DNA from: an uncultured Alphaproteobacteria bacterium
GTDB lineage: Bacteria > Pseudomonadota > Alphaproteobacteria > Geminicoccales > Geminicoccaceae
NCBI GenBank assembly: GCA_937926445.1
Contig: CALBAK010000078.1
Span: forward strand, 1-32,583
Reading direction: 5' to 3'
Length of the DNA: 32,583 nt
The notes below the pieces were generated by a model, which saw only the letters and a program-made list of their open reading frames with translations, was not told the DNA's origin and did not search any database. Below, piece after piece: positions 21,476 to 29,834 of this stretch. The translations under genes were made by a program, and so were the position numbers. Each line of letters starts with the position of its first letter. Position 1 is the stretch's first letter.

Positions 21476-23196
21476 AGATCGGCGTAGCAGACGACTTCGG
21501 CTGCGGCACCCGGATGGGTGACGGCGCCCTTGACCGCCGGGCCCACGAGCTGAGCGTATTTGTAGAGCGCACCGCTCGTATAGATCGTGGCCGGCGGCTG
21601 CCAGGCCGCCCGCCGCCGGGCGAGTTCCTCGGCGGACAGTTCGACGTCGAGCGTGCCTTTCTCGGCGTCGATCGCGACGATGTCACCGTCGCGCAGGAGC
21701 GCGATGGGGCCGCCGACCGCAGCCTCGGGGCCCACATGGCCGATGCAGAAGCCGCGCGTGCCGCCCGAGAAGCGGCCGTCGGTGACGAGCGCCACCTTCT
21801 GGCCCATGCCCTGGCCGTACAGGGCGGAAGTGACCGAGAGCATCTCGCGCATGCCGGGTCCGCCCTTGGGCCCCTCGTAGCGTATCACCAGGACCTCACC
21901 CTCCCGGTATTTGCGGGACTGGACCGCCTTCATGCAGTCCTCCTCGCAGTCGAACACGCGGGCGGGGCCGCGGAAGACGAGGCTCTCGAGCCCGGCGATC
22001 TTGACGATCGCACCCTCGGGCGCGAGCGAGCCCTTGAGCCCCACCACACCGCCATAGGGCGTGATCGGGTTCCCGATCGGCCGGACCACGTCCTGATCCG
22101 GATTCCAGCGGACATCGGCCAGGTTCTCGGCGATCGTCTTGCCGGTGACGGTGAGGCAGTCGCCGTGCAGATAGCCACCGTCCAACAGCGCCTTCATGAG
22201 GAGCGGCACCCCGCCAGCCTGGGCCAGGTCGGCCATGACGTAGCGGCCGCCCGGCTTGAGGTCGGCGATATAGGGGGTGGAACGGAAGATCTCGGCGACC
22301 GCGTGGAGATCGAAATCGATCCCCGCCTCGTGCGCGATCGCCGGTAGATGCAGCGCGGCATTGGTCGAACCACCCGAGCAGGCGACGATGCGAGCCGCGT
22401 TCTCGAGACTCTTCTTGGTGACGATGTCGCGCGGCCGGATGCCTTTGGCGAGCAGCTCCATGACCGCCTCGCCCGAGGCCTCGGCCCAGCGGTCGCGCGC
22501 CTCGAACGGTGCCGGGGTGCCGGCCGAGTAGGGAAGGGCGAGGCCGATCGCTTCGGAGACGCAGGCCATGGTGTTGGCGGTGAACTGGCCGCCGCAGGAG
22601 CCGGCCGAGGGGCAGGCGACCCGCTCGAGCTCCTCGAGCTCGGCATCGCTCATCGCTCCCACGGCGTGCTTGCCCACGGCCTCGAACACGTCGACCACGG
22701 TGACGTCCCGGCCCTTGTACTTCCCGGGCAGGATCGAGCCGCCGTACATGAAGACCGAGGGCACGTTGAGGCGGACCATGGCCATCATGACCCCGGGCAG
22801 GCTCTTGTCGCAGCCGGCGAGGCCCACGAGCGCGTCGTAACCGTGCCCGCGGACCGTTAGTTCGATCGAATCGGCGATCACCTCGCGCGAGACGAGCGAG
22901 CTCTTCATGCCCTGGTGGCCCATCGCGATTCCGTCGGTCACCGTGATGGTCGTGAACTCGCGCGGCGTGCCGCCGGCCCTGTGCACCCCGCGCTTGACCG
23001 CCTGGGCCTGGCGGCCGAGAGCGATGTTGCAGGGGGCGGCCTCGTTCCAGGTCGTCACCACACCGACGAAGGGCCGGGCGATGTCCTCCTTGGAGAGGCC
23101 CATGGCGTAGTAGTAGGAGCGGTGCGGTGCGCGCTCGGGGCCGACCGTGCTGTGCCGGCTCGGCAGCTTGGACTTGTCGAACAGGGTGATTGCCAT
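21472..23196 (-). CDS. ilvD: Dihydroxy-acid dehydratase
   Basis: A 574-residue IlvD/Edd-family iron-sulfur dehydratase, the third common step of valine, leucine and isoleucine synthesis. Cluster cysteines are visible at C56 (AAPCN), C129 ([11 protein letters not shown]) and C201 ([16 protein letters not shown]). [20 protein letters not shown] and the C-terminal [21 protein letters not shown] motif are intact. The start is [10 protein letters not shown] with GGAGGAAG 7 nt upstream; a longer in-frame reading upstream lacks conservation. It is convergent with miaA and divergent from the cation transporter. Together with the Leu-type dehydrogenase and RidA it gives the region a loose branched-chain amino-acid flavour, though they are not one operon. 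Confidence 0.97.
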   Translation of the reverse strand: MAITLFDKSKLPSRHSTVGPERAPHRSYYYAMGLSKEDIARPFVGVVTTWNEAAPCNIALGRQAQAVKRGVHRAGGTPREFTTITVTDGIAMGHQGMKSSLVSREVIADSIELTVRGHGYDALVGLAGCDKSLPGVMMAMVRLNVPSVFMYGGSILPGKYKGRDVTVVDVFEAVGKHAVGAMSDAELEELERVACPSAGSCGGQFTANTMACVSEAIGLALPYSAGTPAPFEARDRWAEASGEAVMELLAKGIRPRDIVTKKSLENAARIVACSGGSTNAALHLPAIAHEAGIDFDLHAVAEIFRSTPYIADLKPGGRYVMADLAQAGGVPLLMKALLDGGYLHGDCLTVTGKTIAENLADVRWNPDQDVVRPIGNPITPYGGVVGLKGSLAPEGAIVKIAGLESLVFRGPARVFDCEEDCMKAVQSRKYREGEVLVIRYEGPKGGPGMREMLSVTSALYGQGMGQKVALVTDGRFSGGTRGFCIGHVGPEAAVGGPIALLRDGDIVAIDAEKGTLDVELSAEELARRRAAWQPPATIYTSGALYKYAQLVGPAVKGAVTHPGAAAEVVCYADL

Positions 23197-23269
23197 GGCC
23201 CTTCCTCCTCCCGACCGCGCGGCGGCGCGGACCATAGCCAGGGGGTCGGCGGCTGACCAGTCCGCCGCG

Positions 23270-23968
23270 GTGGGGCAGCCGGCACCGTCCTGCACGGCCG
23301 GCGGCAGCGCTGCCTCGGCGGGCTGCGGCTGCCAGGCGGTTACCGCGACCTTCACGGGCGAGGATCCCCGCTACCGGGCAGCACTCCTCGCCGTGGTCGC
23401 GATCAACGCCGCGATGTTCCTCGTCGAGACCCTGGCGGGCCGGCTCGCCGGTTCGCGCGCCCTCGAGGCCGACGCGCTCGATTTCCTCGGGGACAGCCTC
23501 ACCTACGGCCTCACGCTCTGGGCGGTGGCTCGCTCGCCCCGAACCCGGGCCGAGGTCGCGCTCGTGAAGGGTGCGAGCCTCTCGCTGATGGGCTTCTGGG
23601 TGCTGGGTGCCACGCTCTGGAGCGTGCTCGTGCTCGGGGTGCCCCGCGCCGAGGTCATGGGCGGCATCGGGCTCGTGGCGCTCGCCGCGAACCTGGGCTC
23701 GGTCCTCCTCTTGATGCGCTGGCGAGAGGGGGATGCCAACGTCCGCTCGGTCTGGCTCTGCTCGCGCAACGACGCGATCGGCAATCTCGCGGTGATCGCC
23801 GCCGCCGGTGCCGTGGCGGCGAGCGGCAGCGCCTGGCCCGACCTCCTGGTCGCCACTGTCATGGCCGCCTTGTTCCTGCACAGTTCGACCCGCATCCTCT
23901 GGCAGGCACGAAGCGAGCTCCGCGCCGCTGCGATCGCAGCGCCCGGGTCCCGTGCGGTCCTCGACTGA
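23270..23968 (+). CDS. CDF-like cation efflux membrane protein
   Basis: An inner-membrane protein of about 232 residues with six helices, resembling the compact cation-diffusion-facilitator branch. Helix 1 is [19 protein letters not shown]. Helix 2 holds ALDFLGDS, a DxxxD metal pair. Helix 5 holds [11 protein letters not shown], a DxxxN pair. The last helix is [15 protein letters not shown]. The N-terminus is Cys-rich (SCTAGG, AGCGC) and might bind metal. There is no long His-rich loop or C-terminal cytoplasmic domain, so it is shorter than typical CDFs. The start is uncertain: GTG 23270 gives a normal length and leaves room for promoters, whereas ATG 23195 would overlap the ilvD start. It ends inside the next gene. 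Confidence 0.75.
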   Translation: MGQPAPSCTAGGSAASAGCGCQAVTATFTGEDPRYRAALLAVVAINAAMFLVETLAGRLAGSRALEADALDFLGDSLTYGLTLWAVARSPRTRAEVALVKGASLSLMGFWVLGATLWSVLVLGVPRAEVMGGIGLVALAANLGSVLLLMRWREGDANVRSVWLCSRNDAIGNLAVIAAAGAVAASGSAWPDLLVATVMAALFLHSSTRILWQARSELRAAAIAAPGSRAVLD

Positions 23969-24866
23969 GCCCGAGCCGGTCGCGTCCGCGGCCGGCGGCA
24001 CGGGGCCGTCGCCGCGCGCCCTCGGGCGGGGTCTCGTCTGGCTTCGCGCACTCTGGCTCGCGCTCCGCCATCTGCTGCTCGAGGACGGGCTCGTGGTGGC
24101 GGGCTACGTCGCTTTCGCCGCGGTCTTCGCGCTCTTCCCGTTCGTCATCGTGCTCTTGGCGCTCGCGGGCTTCTTCGGCCAGGGCGAGGCCGCCCGGGAA
24201 TCGATCGCGCTCGCCCTCGACCTGGTTCCGCCCGAGGTCGCGGCCGTGCTGCGGCCGGTCATCGCCGAGATCCGCGGCGGTGCACCGCGCGGCCTCCTGG
24301 GTGTCGGGATCCTCGTCTCGCTCTGGTTCGCCTCCTCGGGCATGGAGGCGATCCGCCACGTCCTCGACCGAGCCTATGGCGGCCCGTCGCATCACAACGT
24401 CGTGCTCGCCCGGCTGCAGAGCCTCGTGCTCGTGGTCCTGGTGGCGGTGGCGATCCTGGTCGCCATGGTGGCTCTCGTCGCGGTACCGCTCGTCCGTCAG
24501 CTCGTCGAGTGGCTGAGCGAGCGCGACGTGGTCGCCCCCGGGGTCTATCTGGTCCTGCGCTACGGCCTCGGCCTCACCATGCTCTTCGCGCTCACCGTCA
24601 CGCTCCACCTCGTCCTGCCGGCGGTGCCCCTGCGCCTGGCCGAGGTTCTGCCCGGCACCGTCCTCTCGGTCCTGCTCTGGGCGCTCGCGGCCGAGCTCTA
24701 TTCGGCCTATCTGGCTTCCCTGCCGACCTCGTACTCGGTCACCTACGGCAGCCTAGCCGGCATCGTTGTGACGCTCTTCTTCTTCTACGTCTCGGCCGCG
24801 ATCTTCATCTTCGGCGCCCAGCTCAACGGTGCGCTGCGCGAGCTCCGCGGCAACCGCCGTCCCTGA
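23952..24866 (+). CDS. YihY/BrkB-family inner membrane protein
   Basis: A membrane protein of about 304 residues with six predicted helices (family formerly mis-called RNase BN). The core begins LLLEDGLVVAGYVAFAAVFALFPF, the family signature, and ends TYGSLAGIVVTLFFFYVSAAIFIFGAQLN, also a hallmark. GMEAIRHVLDRAYG is the conserved cytoplasmic stretch. The function is unsettled (a transporter is proposed). The start is GTG 23952, overlapping the upstream transporter by 17 bp; this keeps the pair co-translated. A perfect palindrome follows the stop codon directly. Confidence 0.88.
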   Translation: MRSSTEPEPVASAAGGTGPSPRALGRGLVWLRALWLALRHLLLEDGLVVAGYVAFAAVFALFPFVIVLLALAGFFGQGEAARESIALALDLVPPEVAAVLRPVIAEIRGGAPRGLLGVGILVSLWFASSGMEAIRHVLDRAYGGPSHHNVVLARLQSLVLVVLVAVAILVAMVALVAVPLVRQLVEWLSERDVVAPGVYLVLRYGLGLTMLFALTVTLHLVLPAVPLRLAEVLPGTVLSVLLWALAAELYSAYLASLPTSYSVTYGSLAGIVVTLFFFYVSAAIFIFGAQLNGALRELRGNRRP

Positions 24867-25846
24867 GCCCGCCCGGGCGGGCGGCCTCGGAAGGCGAGGC
24901 GCAGGCTCGTGAGCGCGAGCACGCGCTCCTCTTCGCGATCGCCCGGCCGGCCCTGGTCGAAGAAGGAGACCTCGAGCCCGAACGCGAGGCCGGGAAGGAC
25001 GCCGACGTCGGCGCCCAGGATCAGCGCCTCGGGCTCGGCCGCATCCGCGTCGTAGGCTTTGCCGTAGTTCACCGAGAGGGCGATCGGCCCGAGCGACGCG
25101 GAGGCACCGACATTGGCGAAACGTCGATCGCCGGTGAGCGGGCTGTCCTCGGTGCCCCAGCCGCCCGCGAACGCGATCCCGAACGCGGTGAGCTTGCCGC
25201 CGACGTAAACGCCTCTGTAGCTGTCGTTACCGGAGTCTTCGCGAGCATGGGCACAGACCACGCCCGCCTGCAGCCCGACCTCGCCGAACGTGCCGGTCCA
25301 TTGCAGCGCGCCCTCGATCACGTCCTCGAGGGCACCGGCATCGGTCACGGCGAGATTGGCGCCCTCGCTCGCCGGGCTCGGCGTGTAGCTACCACCCAAT
25401 TGGAAACCGGCGAGCGTCGGTGATTTGTACTTGATCTTGGTCGAGTCGTTGTCCGATGCCTTCAGATAGATCGTGTCCTTGTTCTCGATGCCGCCCTCGC
25501 CGTCGAGGCCGCCGGTCGCGACCGCCACCTCGTGCGCGCCGATCGCGAAGTCCTCGGCGATGCCGTCGTCGTCGCCGAACTGCACGTCGCCGACCCCGTC
25601 GCGCAGGCACACATGCGTCTCGTCCGCCTCGGGGTTCTTGTTGGTCTCCGCGTCGCTCTCGACGACCGCACCGTCGACGATGCCGGTGCCGGCATCTCGC
25701 CCCTGAACTCCGACGTGGACCTCGATGTCGTTGCGGAAATCCGAGCTCGATTGCCGTCCGCCGAAGCGGTCGGCGACGTCGCCCGCCACCCAGTAGAACT
25801 TGGCGAAGCCGCCGACCGCGAGGTCGAGCGCGCCGCCCGGCCGCAC
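24785..25846 (-). CDS. Gram-negative porin with damaged 5' and 3' ends
   Basis: A beta-barrel porin of the Porin_4 kind, seen in LDLAVGGFAKFYWVAGDVAD, SDAETNKNPEADETHV, QFGDDDGIAEDFAIGAHEVA and PTLAGFQLGGSYTPSP, with alternating hydrophobic strands throughout. Two oddities stand out. The reading opens only at GTG 25846, after the signal peptide: the hydrophobic core and cleavage region ALALSGLLLARDGPALA are encoded in the same frame at 25862-25912, but an in-frame TGA (25913-25915) sits just before and no start codon lies between. At the other end, the strand TSLRLAF should end in the terminal Phe plus stop, but the next codon is CGA (24887-24889), one change from TGA, and translation runs 34 codons on, into antisense of yihY. 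It is possibly a decaying gene or carries sequence errors. Confidence 0.7.
   Translation of the reverse strand: MRPGGALDLAVGGFAKFYWVAGDVADRFGGRQSSSDFRNDIEVHVGVQGRDAGTGIVDGAVVESDAETNKNPEADETHVCLRDGVGDVQFGDDDGIAEDFAIGAHEVAVATGGLDGEGGIENKDTIYLKASDNDSTKIKYKSPTLAGFQLGGSYTPSPASEGANLAVTDAGALEDVIEGALQWTGTFGEVGLQAGVVCAHAREDSGNDSYRGVYVGGKLTAFGIAFAGGWGTEDSPLTGDRRFANVGASASLGPIALSVNYGKAYDADAAEPEALILGADVGVLPGLAFGLEVSFFDQGRPGDREEERVLALTSLRLAFRGRPPGRAQGRRLPRSSRSAPLSWAPKMKIAAET
24867..24882. terminator. 16-bp perfect palindrome after yihY
   Basis: GCCCGCCCGGGCGGGC begins at the base after the YihY stop codon. It lies just outside the expected end of the converging porin, so it may end transcription from both sides. 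No T-run. Confidence 0.4.
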
Positions 25847-26195
25847 GGACGATCCCTCTCGGGCCAGGGCCGGACCGTCACGGGCGAGCAGGAGCCCGGA
25901 AAGGGCGAGCGCTCAATCCGAGAGCCGGACGCCCCGCGCCTCCCACGGCTCGACCAACACCTGGTCCTCCCGCACCGTGCCACCACGCTGTTGCTCTACC
26001 GGAGCCGCCGTGACGGTCACATCACGCGGCGGCCCGGTGCCGCTTTTCGCCGGCCGCCGTTGCCCGCGGGTCACGGGGACGCGACGGAGCCTCGCCGGCG
26101 CCATCCGCTGCGCGGCTCGGCGGTCCGGCCGCTCGCCGTCGTCAACCGTCGCGGTCCGTGCTATGCCGGAGCCGATCGGGATCGGGCGTGGCGGG

Positions 26196-27086
26196 ATGAT
26201 CGAGCTGGTCCTCTTGGGCGGCGCAGGCATGCTCGCGCTCGGCTCCTGGGCGGGGCTCGTGGAGCCGCGCCGGCTCAAGATCGCCCGCTACGAGATCGAA
26301 AGCGAGCGCTGGCCCGCCGGACGGACGCCGCTGCGGCTCGCCGTTCTGGGTGATCTGCACGCCGCCCGGCCGCACCTCGGGGAGAACAGGCTCGAGCGGC
26401 TGGTCGAGCGGATCCTCGCCGAACGGCCGGACCTCGTGCTTTTGCCCGGCGATTTCCTGGCCAACCGCACGGCCTTCGTGCGCCCCCTGCCGGCCGCGAC
26501 CGTTGCCCGGGCGCTCGCCCCGCTCGCCGCCGCGGCACCGACCCTCGCGGTACTCGGCAACCACGACTATGCCGAGGAAGGCGGGCGCGAGATCGCCCGG
26601 CGGCTCGAGGCGGCCGGCATCGCCGTGCTCGAGAACGAGGTGGTCGAGCTCGAGGCCGCGGGCGGCCCGCTCCTGATCGCGGGTCTGGCTTGTGCGGTGA
26701 GCCGGCGGGCCGATCTGCCGGCGGTCCTGGCCCGGCTCGACCCGGATCGGCCTTCGTTGATGTTGAGCCACGTGCCCGACGCCGTCGCCTACCTGCCCGA
26801 CCACGTCCTCTTGACCGTGTCGGGCCACACCCACGGCGGCCAGATCCGGCTCCCGGGAGTCGGGCCGCTTCTCACCCAGAGCGCGCTGCCTCGTCGGTTC
26901 GCCCGCGGCCTCCATCGGATCGGCCGTCGCCACTTGCTCGTCACCTCCGGAATAGGCACGAGCGCCCTGCCAGTCCGCCTGGGCGTGCCGCCCGAATTCG
27001 TTGTCGCGACCGTCCGCTCGGCGGTCGAGGAGCCGCGCGGGCTGCCCGCCCGCCGGCCGGCGCGGGTCCCGACCCGAGCGGGGTGA
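26196..27086 (+). CDS. Calcineurin-like metallophosphoesterase (YkuE/YaeI type)
   Basis: A phosphoesterase of about 296 residues with a membrane-proximal N-terminus (IELVLLGGAGMLALGSWAGL). All metal-binding blocks are intact: GDLHA (D-x-H), LLPGDFLAN, LGNHDY, LSHVPD and VSGHTHGGQI. The VEPRRLKIARYEIESERWPAG stretch before the catalytic domain is typical of YkuE/YaeI-like enzymes. The substrate is unknown; lipid A-related or other phosphoesters have been shown for relatives. The start is either ATG 26196 or ATG 26163, and neither has a clear ribosome-binding site. RidA follows 14 bp later. It is divergent from the porin. Confidence 0.88.
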   Translation: MIELVLLGGAGMLALGSWAGLVEPRRLKIARYEIESERWPAGRTPLRLAVLGDLHAARPHLGENRLERLVERILAERPDLVLLPGDFLANRTAFVRPLPAATVARALAPLAAAAPTLAVLGNHDYAEEGGREIARRLEAAGIAVLENEVVELEAAGGPLLIAGLACAVSRRADLPAVLARLDPDRPSLMLSHVPDAVAYLPDHVLLTVSGHTHGGQIRLPGVGPLLTQSALPRRFARGLHRIGRRHLLVTSGIGTSALPVRLGVPPEFVVATVRSAVEEPRGLPARRPARVPTRAG

Positions 27087-27100
27087 AGGGAGGAGTCGCC

Positions 27101-27484
27101 GTGCGTCGTCACTGGAACCCGTCGGGTATCGCCGCCCCCGTCGCCCGCTACAGCCACGCCGTGCTCGTGAGCGACCATCGCCGCCTGCTCGCGGTCTCGG
27201 GCCAGCTCGGCATCGCTCCCGACGGGACGATGCCCGAGGGCTGCGAGGCCCAGGCACGGCTGATCTTCGCGGCGCTCGACCGCTGCCTCGTCGAGGCGCG
27301 CATGAGCCGCCGCCACGTGATCCGGCTCAACACCTATCTGGTCGACGTCGCCGATCGGGCGGCCTTCATGGCGGTGCGCGACGCCTGGGTCGCCGACCCG
27401 CCGCCCGCCTCGACGCTGGTCGTGGTCAAGGAGCTGGTCCGCCCCGAGGCGCGAGTCGAGGTCGAGATCCTGGCCGCGGCCTGA
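27101..27484 (+). CDS. RidA-family enamine/imine deaminase
   Basis: A 127-residue RidA/YjgF/UK114 protein. The fold is clear: YSHAVLVSDHRRLLAVSGQL, then IFAALDRCLVEARMSRRHVI and RLNTYLVDVADRAAF, and the ending PASTLVVVKELVRPEARVEVE. R118 occupies the position of the catalytic arginine that hydrolyses 2-aminoacrylate and similar imines made by PLP enzymes. Sequence detail suits a RidA subgroup rather than the archetype, so the exact substrate is open. The start is GTG with an excellent GGGAGGAG 5 nt upstream, 14 bp after the phosphoesterase. The broken oxidoreductase starts 5 bp after its stop, so the three form an operon. Confidence 0.9.
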   Translation: MRRHWNPSGIAAPVARYSHAVLVSDHRRLLAVSGQLGIAPDGTMPEGCEAQARLIFAALDRCLVEARMSRRHVIRLNTYLVDVADRAAFMAVRDAWVADPPPASTLVVVKELVRPEARVEVEILAAA

Positions 27485-27489
27485 GCCGG

Positions 27490-28085
27490 GTGCGCGTCCT
27501 CCACCTCTACTGTACCTCTACTGTCACCCGCTCGAGGAGAGCTTCCACGCCGCGCTCCGCACCGCGGCCGGCGAGGGGCTAGCGCGGGCCGGTCACGCGG
27601 TCGATCTGCTCGACCTCTACGCCGAGGGCTTCGACCCCGTGCTCTCGGCCGAGGCACGTCGGCGCTATCACGACACGAGCCGCAACCGGCTCGGGCTCGA
27701 GGGCCCGATCGAGCGGCTCCTGTGGGCGGAGGCGTTGGTCGTCCAGTTCCCCACCTGGTGCTTCGGCCCGCCCGCCGCGCTCGACAGCTTCTTCGATCGC
27801 GTGCTGATGCCGGGGGTGGCCTTCGACCTCTCCGACCCGGCCCGGGTGCGGCCCTTGCTCTCCGACATTCGGAGCATCACCGGGATCGTGACCTACGGCC
27901 GCGACCGGCTCACCGCACTATGGATGGGCGATCCGCCGCGCAAGATCGTGACACGCTATCTGCGCTGGTTCGCGGCCCCCGGCGTCCGGGTGCGCTATCT
28001 GCCGCTCTACCACATGAACACCGCGGATGCGGCGCGGCGCCAGCCCTTTCTCGCCCGGGTCCGGGACGAGCTCGCCCGCCTCTGA
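27490..28085 (+). pseudogene. Flavodoxin-fold NAD(P)H oxidoreductase, broken by 11-bp tandem duplication
   Basis: Removing one copy of an 11-bp tandem repeat (27503-27524) gives a continuous protein of about 194 residues. It starts MRVLHLYCHPLEESFHAAL, continues AGHAVDLLDLYAEGFDPVLS, then QFPTWCFGPPAALDSFFDRV and ITGIVTYGRDRLTALWMGDP, and ends VRVRYLPLYHMNTADA. This is a Flavodoxin_2 (NAD(P)H:quinone oxidoreductase-like) protein of normal length binding FMN or FAD. As it stands, the GTG start (27490) is followed by a frameshift at codon 9 and an early stop (TAG at about 27579). An internal ATG at 27639 could make a 148-residue piece lacking the N-terminal flavin-phosphate loop. It starts 5 bp after ridA. 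Confidence 0.85.
27503..27524 (+). repeat. Perfect 11-bp tandem duplication
   Basis: ACCTCTACTGT occurs twice in a row (27503-27513 and 27514-27524). The unit length is not a multiple of three, so it shifts the frame of the oxidoreductase gene. One copy alone restores the expected N-terminus. Confidence 0.97.
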
Positions 28086-28238
28086 CCCCACCGCGGCGCA
28101 GCCCCGTCCGGTGGCCCCCGTCCGGCTGCGGCGATCCGGACCGTGGACCGATCCGGGGCACGCCCCCGTGCCCGGCCGACCGGCCCGGCCATCCGCCGGC
28201 TCGCGCCGTTCTCGTCCGACCCGGGCGCTGCGGCCGGC

Positions 28239-28745
28239 TCAGCGAACCGGCAGACAGTAGGAGGGCAGGGGATAGACCCGGCCGATCGGCGCGCCGCGGG
28301 CGGCCGCCGCCCGCTCGAGCGCGGCGTAGCGGCCACCCGAAAAACGCGGGCAGTCGCGGGCGAGACCGGCCGCGACGAGCGCCGCCCCGAGATCGCGGCC
28401 GTCGACCGTGCAGACCGCCACGATCCGCCCGCGCGTGCGGGTACCGTCCGGGGTGCAGGCGACCGATCGGCCGGCCACGAGCCGCACCAGAGCGTCGCGC
28501 GATTCGCGGCCGAGCGGCTCGCCGAGCTCGGGAGCGGCCACGCCCTGCAGGCGCACCGCGACACCCTCGACTTCGATCGTGTCGCCGTCGCGGATTTTTT
28601 CGACCGAGCCCGCGAAGACCGTCGCCGCGACCGGTCGCGGACGCGGTTCGGCCGTAACCCGACCGGCGGCCCCGAACAGACCCGCCGTCACTGCTGTGGC
28701 CAGCACCGCGACGATCGCGGGCCGGCGGATGTGCCGTACCGACAT
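28239..28745 (-). CDS. Secreted thermonuclease-family (SNase-like) nuclease
   Basis: A 168-residue staphylococcal-nuclease-fold protein. A signal peptide is visible (basic start, then IVAVLATAVTAGLFGAAGRVTA, about 11-32). The OB-fold carries VEKIRDGDTIEVEGVAVRLQG (D53 and D55 for calcium, R65) and APELGEPLGRESRDAL (E73), then TRTRGRIVAVC with a basic residue in the R87-equivalent area. LGAALVAAGLARDCPRFSGG and the final cysteines (C132, C164) could form a disulfide. It probably degrades nucleic acid outside the cytoplasm. The start is ATG with GGGAGA about 8 nt upstream. It converges with the oxidoreductase pseudogene. Confidence 0.88.
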   Translation of the reverse strand: MSVRHIRRPAIVAVLATAVTAGLFGAAGRVTAEPRPRPVAATVFAGSVEKIRDGDTIEVEGVAVRLQGVAAPELGEPLGRESRDALVRLVAGRSVACTPDGTRTRGRIVAVCTVDGRDLGAALVAAGLARDCPRFSGGRYAALERAAAARGAPIGRVYPLPSYCLPVR

Positions 28746-29115
28746 GGGCGTGATCTCCCTGTCGGTACCCTAACTGCTTGTCGGTCCCCTGTGTCGGCGA
28801 GCGCGCCCATCGGTATAACCGGGTATCGCTCCGCCTCGCGCGCAGCGTGCCCGGCTCGGGCTCCGCGATCGTCGGTCCTACCGATCAATACCCTCGTGGA
28901 CGCCGCGAGTGCCGAGCCGGCGCTCGAGGACGCGGATCCCTGCCGCGTCTTGCGGCGCTTTGTTCTGCCGGAGGCCAGTCCGGCACCGGAGCATCGATAG
29001 CCCGCTGCGCACGCGAGCCGCGGGTGTCCGGCTGGTCGCGCCGGCGCGAGAAGACTGGTCTCGCCGGATCGCCCGAGCCGCGTTCGGTTGTGACGGCGTC
29101 GAACTCGGCTCGGGA

Positions 29116-29168
29116 CCTGTCGGCTCTCGAACCGGGGCGACGACGTCCCGGGTTCGACCGTCGGCAGG
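29116..29168. other. Nested long hairpin in the gene-poor block
   Basis: Nested pairings CCTG/CAGG, CGG/CCG, CGAACC/GGTTCG and GGG/CCC all share one centre, giving a 53-nt imperfect hairpin. The function is unknown; in 74% GC sequence chance is possible. Confidence 0.35.
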
Positions 29169-29761
29169 GCGAGGAGAGGCTAGGCCCGCGCGGGGCGGGC
29201 GAGTGCGAGGTCGGCCGAAGCACCTCGAGGAGGACGCGCACCGCACGCGGCGGCCGGTCGACAGGTGGGCCAGCTGCGGCTCAACGGGCGCGGACGCCTT
29301 CCGCGCGCGGACCCGCGGTTCACGTGCGAGCGCAGGCGGCGCCTGTTCGAGGAGGCCTCTCCGTTCGGCCGGTCGTTCGCCCGATACTCGCCGACGACGC
29401 AGGACCGTGCCCGCTCGCGGGCGCCGGGCACGTGGGTCGATCGTCCGGCCACTCGCTCGCTGCGCCGCGGGGGAGTCCCGTGGCGTGGGGTGCCGTTCCG
29501 GTCGAACCGTTCGGATCGGCGAGCCCTTCCTCGCCCCCGCTGAAGCGGCTCGCCGTCGAGAGGGCTCGCCTTGTGACCCGCCTGCGTGCCGAGCGGCGGT
29601 ACGAGCGGACAAATCGCCCGCGATCACGGGGGCCGCGGGTCTCACACGGCGTGTCGGAGCTCGTGCTCCGATAGACCCCTTTCCGGCCGAGGTAGGACCC
29701 GGGGCCCGAGAGCACGGGGCACCGACGATCGGCGATCTCCGTGTAGGACCGGGGCAGCGAA

Positions 29762-29834
29762 GCGCGGCACGCTCCGGCACAGCGGAAGAGACCGATCCCT
29801 CCGGTCGCGGTGCGTCGCACGTAGCGTGCCGTGC
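29762..29834. other. Cloverleaf-like dyad cluster, not a recognisable tRNA
   Basis: A 12-bp outer stem with one G-U pair (29762-29773 with 29823-29834) encloses small stems CCG/CGG (29774-29785), GACCG/CGGTC with a 7-nt loop (29790-29806) and GTGC/GCAC (29810-29820). It lacks the tRNA T-loop and D-loop bases. Confidence 0.35.

Noticed and set aside
26004-26033. Imperfect dyad GCCGCCGTGA/TCACGCGGCGGC upstream of the porin and phosphoesterase as an operator
   Set aside because: Arms need a 2-nt bulge and no promoter can be placed relative to it.
28929-28949. Hairpin GACGCGG/CCGCGTC as an intrinsic terminator
   Set aside because: No gene on that strand ends nearby and the bases after the stem are not a T-run.
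29762-29834. tRNA-Gly(CCC) reading of the cloverleaf-like fold
   Set aside because: No GTTCRA T-loop, no D-loop GG, outer stem of 12 bp instead of 7, and no CCA.
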